64,000 bases of DNA from Bugula neritina (taxonomy: Eukaryota > Bryozoa > Gymnolaemata > Cheilostomatida > Bugulidae). Every line of letters starts with the position of its first letter. Position 1 is the first letter of the stretch. The position numbers and the translations under genes are program-made. A model generated the notes under the pieces. The model saw nothing but the letters and a program-made list of their open reading frames with translations, was not told the DNA's origin and searched no databases. This document shows, piece by piece, positions 18,401 to 47,155 of the stretch. The DNA lies in contig OZ037766.1 of assembly GCA_964035545.1 (NCBI GenBank), positions 4,689,722 through 4,753,721 on the forward strand. Direction: 5' to 3'.

Positions 18401-18487
18401 CCGAATTCCATGTCAATTTCTGCCGCCAGTTTTCGTCAGTTGTTACCGGTATCCTTGAAATTTTGAACCACTGCCAAAAAGATCCAG

Positions 18488-18496
18488 TATAAAAGG
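18488..18496 (+). promoter_or_regulatory. Isolated consensus TATA box
   Basis: TATAAAAGG is followed about 30 bases later by an initiator-like TCAGCAG. A consensus-type donor GTAAGTAA is at about 18747. No long ORF starts downstream: the first ATGs open very short frames, and a TA microsatellite follows at 18611-18655. It could be the promoter of a non-coding RNA, a relic of the 5' end of the duplicated block, or chance. Confidence 0.3.
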
Positions 18497-18609
18497 AGCC
18501 GCCGAATCCCTGAAAATCAGCAGTAGCAGTGAGTAGTGAGTTGTGGTATGGTTGATGATTCATGAAGAAGATAGAGGCAACCAAAGACAACAAAGACAGT
18601 TGGAATACA

Positions 18610-18610
<1 letters not shown>

Positions 18611-18655
<45 letters not shown>
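18611..18655. repeat. (TA)n microsatellite
   Basis: An uninterrupted TA run of about 45 bases. YIYI-type ORFs on both strands come from it. Confidence 0.95.
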
Positions 18656-18658
<3 letters not shown>

Positions 18659-18844
18659 CAGTAGTAACAGTAGTAGTAATAACATTATTAACGCTAAAAG
18701 AAATATCAAGGAAACTGACTATACACATAGTGATATAGACTGATTGCAGTAAGTAACGTTACAATTTTATGTTAAGGATATGTATGTGTATTAACTTCTT
18801 GTATTTTGCTATTTGAACTAACAAGTTTATCAATGTTCTTTTAA

Positions 18845-19160
18845 AGCAGCACAAATTTATTTAAAGAAATTGTTTGAATTAATCTATTAATTTTTTTTAG
18901 GCAGCACAAATTTATTTGAGGAAAATTGTTTGAATTGATTTATTGATTTATTTTAAAAGCAGCACAAATTTATTTGAAGAAAATTGTTTGAATTGATTTA
19001 TTGATTTTGAAGCAGTACAAATTTATATTGAAAAAATAATTGAATTTTAAAACTGCACAAATTTATATTTGAGAAATATTTGAATTGAGAAAATTTATTT
19101 CAAAGCTGCACAAATTTATATTGGAGAATTTATTTTAAGGCTGCACAAATTTATGTTAAA
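18845..19160. repeat. Degenerate minisatellite with GCACAAATTTAT core
   Basis: Seven units begin their core at 18849, 18904, 18962, 19015, 19055, 19108 and 19143. Spacing shrinks irregularly from 58 to 35 bases as the linker (TTGAATTGATTTATTGATTT-like) is lost. It lies in the spacer between the two duplicated blocks. Confidence 0.8.
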
Positions 19161-19432
19161 GGAAATATTTTAATATTGATGTTCTAACTGCAATTCTTTT
19201 GTGTGTTTAGTTTGGATAACTTGTCTATTTCGATTGTCAGATTTGCTAATTTATGTTTGCTAGTATAATGTAAACACAGCAAGGTTTCAAAGGATCGCTA
19301 GGATAATCTTTGTTTTGGTTTGGCTAATTTCTTGTAATATTTTATTATTGTAATTTGCTTGCTTCAATATTATTATCAAATAGATATACATATTATACAA
19401 AACATATATATATTATAATTTCAATTCTTCTG

Positions 19433-19510
19433 GGGGAGCAAATCCCAAATTTGTCTCACAGAATATTAACCTGAGTGCTAACCATTACACAATACATATA
19501 GAACCACACA
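19433..19510 (-). pseudogene. tRNA-like relic (tRNA pseudogene or SINE head)
   Basis: The reverse strand has an A-box-like TGTAATGGTTAGCACTCAGG (19470-19489) and a weak T-arm-like GGGATTTGCTCCC (19434-19446). The D-arm resembles Gln/Glu-type tRNAs. The anticodon stem is poor and the T-loop is degenerate, so it is not a working tRNA gene. Confidence 0.35.
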
Positions 19511-19970
19511 TATACATTACTACATGATTTCCAAACCAATAATATTTGTCGAGCGAAGATAACTCTTATCTTTGATTAATCAATTGCAAATTATAAAGAA
19601 ATTTTGAAACTGAAAAGTCAATAAATAACTTCACTTCATTTTAACTGACCAATCTGACTAAATCAGAAGTTCAATTTAAATCCGTTTCAAAACTAATTCA
19701 GTTATTTAATTCAGTTATAAACTATAAATTACAAAATTTATCTTATTTTTATTTTTTTTTTTTTGTTCGACATTTGTAAAGCAAATTATTTTACTGATAT
19801 CATATTTTACTATCATTCGAATACCTACATGTATTGATGAAATATTATTTTACTAAATTCGAAGTTGCCTCCTACTTTCTGTCAATTTGAATAACCAATA
19901 GGAGATTAGAACTATTATCACGTGGTCCGGTCGCAGCCACCTTCCTTTTCCAACAAGTCCTCTTGCACAG

Positions 19971-22555
19971 GTAGTAGAAGAACCTGTAGACTCTGAAAAA
20001 CCTGTGGAGAACCCAGCTGCTGATGGTAAGTAGCATCACTGTATAACTGTTGTACTGAGTAGGTGAATATGTTGTGTAATCATGTGTAGCCTAAGTAACT
20101 CGTTCAAAACTCGTGCTAAAAACACTGGGAAGATCTAAAGAAAGGGAAAGACAAAGGCTCCGCAAGGTTTCAGCAATGTCAAGAGATAGCATCTTCCACA
20201 ATTGCATTCTAGTTCCACACATCACTACTGTTCACATGCATTGTACATCTACCGCCAATAGCCTGGTCAAGATTGTAATTGTGGTCTTGCTGCACTTTTT
20301 TTCCACGTATTTCTAATAGTTCTTTTAATTTTGCGATCTTCAAAGCTGAAAGTGGTGTTGTTTCTCAAGAAGACGAGCGTGTTGCCGAAACTGGGGAGGC
20401 TGTGGAACATGAACTCGTAATTTAGTGAAATCTACAGTTGCAGACGATGAAGTTGAAACTGTCATAGACACGGACCCCAATATGTTAGACCCTAGCAAAG
20501 AAAGTGAAGCTGAAAATGAATTATTAAATACTGCGATGGACAGCGAAGTTGATCAGTTTGTTGTACATGTTGATGAATCTGACACCAACTTAGACTATGA
20601 CCTTGGTGATAAGGCTGAAGAGAGAGACGCACCAACTCCAACTAAAGATGAGTCAATGGATGTGGATGCCTCCGATATAGTGCAATCAGAAGAACATAGC
20701 GCATCTGCAGCCGTTGCAGCCGTTACGGCAACTAGCCAGGCAGAGAAATCTGAAGCGACAAGCTCAATGCCTACTTCAGCTACAAAGAGGTTTGTTTCAT
20801 GCAGTTGCTTGTCTTTCTTCATCAAAGTTTTTAATGCTCATGTGAGATGCTTAGTGTTAGGGTTTTTAAAGCAAGTCGTGGAAAATATGGACGCCTGAAG
20901 ACTCCAATGTCCAAGTTGCTTTGATGCTAAGACCAGTGGAAAATATGGCAAGCAACACTGGTGGAAGGAAAACATGCAGATATGAAGAAAGAAAATCTCC
21001 TGCTTTCAATATAATTTCGATCTACTGATGTGTACTCAACACCTGTAAACTGTTGTAAACCAACCAAAATCTCATTTTTCTTAAACTAAAATAAATATGA
21101 ATTGAAATATTAGTTGTATTGTTCTCTATTTTTAGTTTATCGGATGTACGAGTTGATGTGCCAAAAAGAGATTCAAAGGGTAGGATATTTTCTTTTTGTA
21201 TATGAAGTTAAATTATATTATAATCATTATATGTTGAGAAATATCAACTGCTCTGAAATAGCAATTATTGGAGACACAACTGTGACCAAGCCAGATCAGG
21301 TGTTGCAGCTACACTAAACTCAAGTCCCCTAGTAAGCAAGTCCCCTTGCTCATTTTGTGTTACCTGATAATGTTTCAATTTTTTAGATTTGGCAGCTTCA
21401 CAAAATCTTTGGATAAGTAATTTATCATCACTCACTCGTGCTACAGACCTGAAAGCTGTGTTTAGTAAGCATGGCTAGGTTAGTTCCACAAATATTCATA
21501 TTAGGTCTATTGGTGTAATTTTGCTTTGATGTTTTTCCGACATTGTTTGATTCATAATGATGAAAACAACTTGCTGATGCAATCATTTATATACTTGTTG
21601 AATGTTTGCACTATGTGGTATAGAGAATACAGCCAATAATGTTACTCCTAGGTTATTGGCGCTAAAGTTGTCACCAATGCTAATCGTCCCGGTGCGAAAT
21701 GTTACGGCTACGTCACCATGTCTAGTCCTGAGGAAGCGGCCAAGTGCATACAAAATCTTCACCGTACAGAGTTGCATGGCCGCATGATCTCGGTTGAGAA
21801 GGCCAAGAGTGACCCAGCAGCGCAAGCAAGGGCTGCCACCATACGAAAACCTGTTGGCGCTGATGGTAGGTTGAGACTCCGCCATCTTTCAACATTCGAC
21901 CCCATTATCATAACGGTGTTGTAACAGTGCAATCAACCTGGAACAATAACATAACTGCATTATTGCATGTGTGTAACTTTTTAATTCATTATACATAAAG
22001 TCTCTGTTACTTCTATCAACCTCTTCGTGCATGTTCGGGATACTTGCTAGTTTTGTGAGTGAATGTTTGCTTGTTCACCACAGACAAGAAGAAAGAAGAT
22101 TCAACTGCTGCATCAGCACCCAAAGATGAGACAACTTCTGTTGATCATAAAGATGGTTAGTATGTCTAAGTCTCAACTGCTTGCTTGTAGGACCAAGCCG
22201 AGACTATCATGAAAGCTCTTCGCGTCGTGGTGCAAACAATGTAGGCTGGGGTGGAGGCGGCGCCTCGTCTGGCCCTCCCAGTCTTCTTGGGGCTGCCGGA
22301 GGTGAACTCTTCTCTGGTTCTGCTGCCGCTCAAGCAGCCGGTATGATATGGTATGGTATGCAGCCATGAGCAGAGGCTCCACCACCAATGGTAATGGTGG
22401 CAGGTCAGTAATTGCTGCTGTGTCCAGCTCTACAGTTATCCTTTCAGGTTTTCCCATGTATCATTATTTTCAAAGTAGTAAATGAAATACTTTGTAATTG
22501 CAGGTATGCAGGTGGTGGATCTGGTGGAAGTTATGGCAGTGCTAGAAGATATTAG
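19971..22555 (+). pseudogene. SAFB-like gene, decayed copy B
   Basis: Remnant exons: 19971-20025, 20346-20788 (acidic region), 21136-21179, 21387-21478 and 21652-21865 (SAFB-type RRM with NLWISNLSSLTRATDLK, then [18 protein letters not shown] and [16 protein letters not shown]), 22084-22155, 22191-22403, 22504-22555. Defects seen: a frame change near 20420 (the two halves of the acidic exon are in different frames); a TAG stop replacing an expected Lys codon as the last codon of the first RRM exon (21476-21478); a 2.1-kb deletion removing the exons matching 369-2250, which leaves a 35-base fused intron (22156-22190); and a 5-base net gain in the Gly-rich exon near 22340-22365. The final exon is intact. 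It could still give a truncated acidic peptide, but not a full SAFB. Confidence 0.88.
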
Positions 22556-22620
22556 TGTGTGTTTGTCTAATTAGAATAGTTTATTGCTGCCGTATTCTCA
22601 CCCAAGACTGTACATACTCA

Positions 22621-22675
22621 GTTTAACAAGGGGATCTCATTGTATTGTAAGAATGTAAACATTCATAGGATAAAC
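22621..22675. other. Filler sequence at the FOXK deletion junction in copy B
   Basis: Copy B follows the SAFB 3' flank up to about 22620 (equal to about 2770 in copy A). It then shows about 55 bases matching neither side and resumes at about 22676, equal to about 8477 in the last FOXK intron. The missing 5.7 kb contains the FOXK promoter and all exons but the last. Confidence 0.7.
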
Positions 22676-23290
22676 AAACATATGAGAAATTCTATAATAG
22701 AAGGGATTAAAATCAGTCAATAAACATTTTATAAAATATTTTTGGTCATATTTGATATAAATGGACTACATGAAAATGAAAGTATTTTCCAATGTATAAA
22801 AACAACACTGTATTATAAGAAATTATTTTGCATAATCCATTGTCAATTTATTAAACTTGTAGCAGGTCCACTAGGTATCATTTACTTAAATTTAATATTG
22901 TCAATTTCTTTCAAGTTTAATTCATAATCATATATTTTTTTAATACCCATGGTTTAATCTATTAAGGGAATTAACAAAAGTTTGTAGCAGTTTCTTCTAC
23001 TTTTTTTCTCGAATAAAGCAAATAGAAGATGCCCAAGTGTAATAGAAATCTAGTTTCTAGAGAAAGTTATTCATTCCATATGATGACTACATCTAAGTTT
23101 AGGTTTGGTCGAGCTGAAATTCAATCAAAATCATTCAGACTTTCTGGTCATCTACATTTATTTGTTAGTCATTTCATTGTTGTGTGGACCACTTTGTAGG
23201 TTATTCATTTCGTACCTATTAAATGTAGGAGTTGTTTTATCTTTGTTCTTATCTTTGCATTAATATATCCTTGTTCCCTGTTACTTATAG

Positions 23291-24055
23291 GCTGCTGGTT
23301 CTAAGCGCCCCATACTGATTCAGCTAACATCAGTTCCCGCTGCGATTGACACAGGCGCACCAAGTGCAGCTAAAGTTTCTAAAAGGGACACATCGTAGCG
23401 TGCTGTTGAGTTTGCCTACATTGCTTGTACATTGTTACTGTATTTTGTAAGGTGTGCTGTTTCACTAGTACACTCCCATGTCTCCTTATTTTTTTATTAC
23501 TATGACATGTGATGGAGCTTCTTTAATTCTAGTAATTATATCTCATGTTGTTACTGCTCTTTTTGCATCTATTGGTTAAATCTATCAAGTAGTGTGTAGG
23601 TAAAACAAATTCTTATTTTCTAACTGGTAGTGAACTTAGTGGCTGTTAACTTTCAATAGCAAGTCGTAGAGTTTTTGTATTGCATAATCTTTTTACAGTT
23701 CAGATTGCAATTTTAGTTTTATAGTACCATGGTTTTATTGAGGTACAAGATATAGTAGATATGGTAGGACAATTTTGGTAATTTCCTAATCTAAGTATTT
23801 GTGATGGTGGTACAGCCACTAAAGTGTGCAGTGTGTACTTGGTATATTTAAGGGCATCTATTTGCTAGTCTATGCACTTGCTAGTCATGACTGACCAGCT
23901 AGCTGCCGTCACTTGTAAATATATGAAAATGACCTACTGTGTATTTTGTATTCCTGTTAGCTTACCATGTATTTCACACTTTATATTACATATTTTTCTA
24001 ATTGTAAATAAATTATAGTAATTGACTTGTAAAATTTGATATCAAATAAATTTTG
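23291..24055 (+). pseudogene. FOXK remnant: last exon and 3'UTR (copy B)
   Basis: The sequence after the TTATAG acceptor at about 23290 matches the final FOXK exon of copy A (9080-9187), with the reading frame and TAG stop kept and only a few substitutions, one changing a Lys to Arg near the end. The 3'UTR and AATAAA region also match. With no promoter, FHA or forkhead exons, it is a relic. Confidence 0.9.
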
Positions 24056-24320
24056 TCTTCACAATTTTGACTTCAAAATTCTCTATACACGTTTCTATTT
24101 TGAATAAATTGATAGCAAATCCAGTGAGCCATTGAGCAAATACAAGTTGTGTCATTACAGGAAGTCTAATGTTTTCTAACCACACAGTTAGATTATTTGT
24201 TGATAATTTTTATATTGGAGAAACCTATTGCATGGTCTTTACTCAGTTTTGATGTTACCTAGCAGTTAGTAAGATATACCTGGTGCTTATATTGCAGTAA
24301 GACCGCCACCGGACCGGGAA

Positions 24321-43268
<18,948 letters not shown>

Positions 43269-43409
43269 GCTTCACTTGCCACATCAAGCTTCTAACTGGA
43301 ACTAACATCACAGTTGCACTACGTTAGTTTTAGTTAGAGGAAGCTATATGTGCTTCTGTAAACTATATGTAGATTATGTATATAAGTATATTGTACAGAA
43401 TAACGTTGA

Positions 43410-43430
43410 AATAAAAGTATTATAAATAAA
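43410..43430 (+). terminator. Myosin poly(A) signals
   Basis: Two AATAAA hexamers, at 43410-43415 and 43425-43430, about 140-160 bases after the myosin stop. They mark the end of the intact copy. Confidence 0.65.
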
Positions 43431-43439
43431 ATGATGTAT

Positions 43440-44285
43440 TTTGCATTCTTTGAAATATTATTTTGTATAGAAAATAAAAATACACTGCATTAAAGATCAG
43501 TCGCAGATATCATTCATGAGGGTTAGATGGGAATTTAAATGGGAATTGATCAGACAGTATCAAACTTGGCTCTACTGATATTATGAAACCGCTAAAAGTT
43601 GTCAGACTTGCTGGCAATAATTTCATGATTATGTAAAACCTCCCCAGCTGCTGACTGATATATTCATTGCTACCAGAGATGCGGCATGCTGCATGAGTGT
43701 AGCAATTGCCTTTACCAATTAATGCTTTACTAATTTTATGTCTAGAAGGCACACGCTAGCTGTCTTGAACATAACAGGCATTCGGTGTTAAAAAAATTCC
43801 AGTTGTGATTCAAGTGCTTGCATCTTTTTTCATCAATTTTCCTAAATCAGATGGGGTTAAAAAGCTGCCATATACATATTTTAATCACCTGGATAGATAC
43901 AAATAGTCATATGCATTATATTTTCGAACAGCTATATGTAAGAGTTCTGCTGTGTCATGAAAAGCTTGAAAATAAACCTCTAGAAAAAAGCTGTTCTGGT
44001 AAAAACTCTATGACCAAATACAATGCAATACGTATAATCCTACACAATAAAAAAAATAACAGCTTCATTTCATTAAACAACCTCATTCGGAGCAATGGAC
44101 CTGCATATGGTTTTGGAAACTTGATGAGAAAATTCGAATGCACTAAAGTTGGCTAGAAGCAATGAGTTGGATCTCAACTTCATATCGACTCTAATATTTT
44201 GCATTCACTGAAAACTAACTTGGTGCAGCAAGCCTGCAGTCTACTTTTAATGTTTTATAGGGCTTATGTGTTTATTTTTAATTAT
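43440..44285. other. Intergenic between myosin and U2
   Basis: No gene recognised. The ORFs at 43510-43752 (minus) and 43818-44156 (plus) have no domain, homologous copy or splice support. Confidence 0.55.
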
Positions 44286-44291
44286 TATAAT

Positions 44292-44307
44292 TCTCCCCAG
44301 CAGGGGA
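44292..44307 (-). other. Short hairpin just downstream of U2 3' end
   Basis: CTCCCC-AGCA-GGGGAG is a perfect 6-bp stem with a 4-base loop starting at the inferred 3' end of the U2 gene, followed by AT-rich sequence. It may take part in 3'-end formation; that is inference. Confidence 0.4.
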
Positions 44308-44495
44308 GGTGGGCCGTGCTTGGAGGTACTGCAATACCAAGACAACCCGTGACAGAGCCGAAGCAAGCTTCTGCGCTCCGTCCATTTACAAAAATCAGAT
44401 TAATATCATAGTGACACGATGTGCCACGAATCAGATATTAAACTGATTAGAACAGATACTACACTTTGATCTTAGCCAATAGGCCGAGAAGCGAT
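44308..44495 (-). ncRNA. U2: U2 spliceosomal snRNA
   Basis: U2 small nuclear RNA, which pairs with the intron branch point in the major spliceosome. On the minus strand it begins ATCGCTTCTCGGCC, continues GGCTAAGATCAAAGTG and the branch-point-pairing GTAGTA, then stem IIa (ATCAG/CTGAT). An Sm site GATTTTTG follows, and it ends with stem-loop IV containing CTTGGTATTGCAGTACCTCC. The 188-base length equals that of human U2. Differences from the human sequence include TATTGG in place of TTTTGG in stem I, and stem III is AT-poor but paired. All functional elements are present, so it is probably a working gene. Confidence 0.93.
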
Positions 44496-44802
44496 ACCGT
44501 TAACAGATCGACAAATGATATTTAAACTGCTTTTTAAAAAAATACTCAGGTGTGTTATTAACATGAAACACAATACTTTGATAAAATTTAATAAAAAAAC
44601 AAGCAATATTTTTAAAAGTTTCAATCAAAATAATTTATAAAGTTTTGAATAAATTTTTTTAAGTAAAATAGCAGAACTATAAAATAATGAGTTAAAGATT
44701 GCTAATTTGTATCAACGTCATCAATTTTAAGTTATCTCCCGTGCTACAAAATTCGAGCAAAGATGTACAATATTGCCAGACTGCATAAGATTCATTATCT
44801 TA

Positions 44803-44855
44803 GGTGCGGGGCCTCGAAGGCTTCGGAGGCGGATCACGGCAACACGTGCTAAGTT
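44803..44855. other. GC-rich inverted repeat in AT-rich DNA
   Basis: A compact GC-rich patch contains GCCTCGAAGGCTTCGGAGGC, which is close to self-complementary. It lies about 310 bases upstream of U2 on its strand. It does not match a tRNA, 5S or snRNA that I recognise. A distal control element of the snRNA gene is possible. Confidence 0.3.
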
Positions 44856-45109
44856 TCATATTAAATATCAATATGAAATTAAATAGGATATTCATATTGT
44901 AGTTGAATAGTGTACTGACTACTCTATAGTTGTTATTTGACAGAGGAACATTAACATTGCACACGACTTACTCAGACGAGTGCATTAAAAGAACTGCCTT
45001 GATTTGACTTTGAGTAGGACTAGGTGTTAACACACAATCATTATAATTATAATAAGGTCAAGATGTAAGATAATCATAATAAGATATCACTTCGAGTAAT
45101 ATTAAATTT

Positions 45110-46500
45110 AATATTATAATTATTACTAATACTAATAGTAATACTAATAGTAATAGTATTACTATTAGTAAATGTAATAGTACTGTAAGTGTAAGTGTAA
45201 TACTAATAGTAATACACTTACAGTTACAGTAATACTAATACTAATAGTAATACTTATAGTATTAGTAATACTTATACTAATAGTAATAGTAATCCTATAA
45301 CTATAAGTATAAGTATTACTATTAGTATTACTATTAGTATAACTATAAGTTTGCTATTAAGAATAAGTTCAACTATTGAATGATTGGATTAAAACATTAC
45401 ATAATGATAATGGCAATCATAATCATAATGGTAATAATAATACCAATACTATTAGTATTGTTATTACCATTAAGGCATTATGATTATGATGATAGTAACA
45501 GTTTCAGTTTGAGTTTGCACAATGACAAGCTAAATTCATAATTATAATAACACTATTAATGAAATTTGAATTATGTAATCAATTAGTATTAGATAGCACT
45601 ACTAAAACTAGTAAAACATTACATAATTATATTTATAATACTAATAGTATCACTGTAATAATATTTCACTAGTAGTAGCCCAACTACGACTAGTAGTACT
45701 AGTAGTAGTATTTGTACTTGTATTTCAATTTTATACTCTTACAGTAACACTAATTTTAAACAGTTTAGAGTTAGTGTTACACTTATTACTTATTATATTA
45801 GTATTATTAATATTATTAATGTTATTAGCATTACGTTTTGACTTGCTTATTAAGTTATGGTTATACTCAGTCTCATAGTTTTAGTTTTACATAGTTGATA
45901 TTGATAATGTTATTATAATTATTAATATTTCAAACTGAACCAAATACCAAACATTGCTGATTACTAATTACACATATTCATATTGATAATCTCATTAAAT
46001 TTGATCATAATTGGCATTTTAAATTGTTTATTCCTCATCTTAACCACAAATATTGGTTTTTAAATTGCGGATTCAAATCAAACACAATGAATAAATATAA
46101 TAATTTTATTATTTTATCAATAATGATAATATTTTATTGTAATTGTTTTATACCTATAACTATAAGTATACATTTTAGGCCAGCCACTGCCAGTCAACCT
46201 TTGAATGACTCCGGGTCGTACTCATACTAAATAACTATTACTACTATTACTATTAGTATTACTATAATTTTAGTCATGGTAATCTAAATCAAAATGTGAT
46301 GACTAATATTTATGTTATAGTAATACTATAACTATAGTAATTCTAGTTAATAGTAATTATATAGCTATAACTATTAGTATTACTCATACCTAAATTTACA
46401 CTCTTAGAAGCTAGAGCTATTACTATTAGTATTACTATTAACTACTGGTACTTGTACTTAAACTTAAAGCAAGTCTTATAGTAATACTAATAGTAATAGT
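45110..46500. repeat. Island of TACTAATAGT / ACTATTAGTA repeats
   Basis: Dense blocks of imperfect trinucleotide-type repeats (TAGTAATAC, ACTATTAGT) at about 45120-45360 and 46230-46500, with further AT-rich inverted repeats between. Because the unit is near-palindromic, both strands look alike and many hairpins are possible. No coding sequence is seen. A smaller island of the same type is at 50815-50960. Confidence 0.8.
45416..45490. repeat. 75-bp foldback with perfect 15-bp outer stem
   Basis: ATCATAATCATAATG at 45416-45430 is the exact reverse complement of 45476-45490. Inside, GGTAATAA pairs with TTATTACC and AATACTA with TAGTATT. The result is a long, slightly bulged hairpin within the repeat island. 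Confidence 0.85.
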
Positions 46501-47155
46501 GATACACTACCTTTCCAAGCTTAAGCTTCGAATTGGAATTGGATGCAAATGGACTCTTCATTAGATGTTTGAAAACAGTTGCATGGAATGAAACCACAAC
46601 CACAAATTCATCAGTAGAGCATCTATTCCCATAATGCAAAGAATAGAACCCAGTGATACTGATAGTCCTTCTAATACTCATATTTGTAATGTGTGTTTTT
46701 GTTTAAACTTTTAACTGTTATGTAATATATATAATTATACCTTGGGAGCTTGGGCTGTGCAAACTATTATGTAATGTTTTAGTACTGTTAGTGTTATGTA
46801 TTATGTGTTTAACTTGTGTAAACTATTAGTAAATTATGATAATCTCTAAGGAATGTTTTAATCCAATCATGGGTTGTATGAAAACACTCAGATTGGGGCA
46901 GTTCTTGTAGTCGTAATGCACTGTCTAAGGGAGTTGTATGGCTCTTTCTATGGCATTTCCAGTGCAATATAAAATCAAATATATCAAATTATTTTAACAT
47001 TGCTAATATTGACCAACTCATTGTCATCTTTCAAACAATGTTTAGGTCACTAACTAATATTACTGATTGTTGTTCTTAAAATGGTGTATAAAACAGTTAT
47101 TTGTTTTCAGAGTAGAAGCAATCCCTGAAAGGTTTTTAAGTTAGATACTGATTCA

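Noticed and set aside
43510-43752. Minus-strand 80-codon ORF
   Set aside because: No domain, no second copy, no splice or promoter context; likely chance.
43818-44156. Overlapping ORFs on both strands between myosin and U2
   Set aside because: Both strands open over the same AT-rich stretch, with no recognisable protein.
44803-44855. tRNA or 5S rRNA gene at the GC-rich patch
   Set aside because: No A/B boxes in tRNA spacing, no anticodon arm and no 5S internal control region seen.
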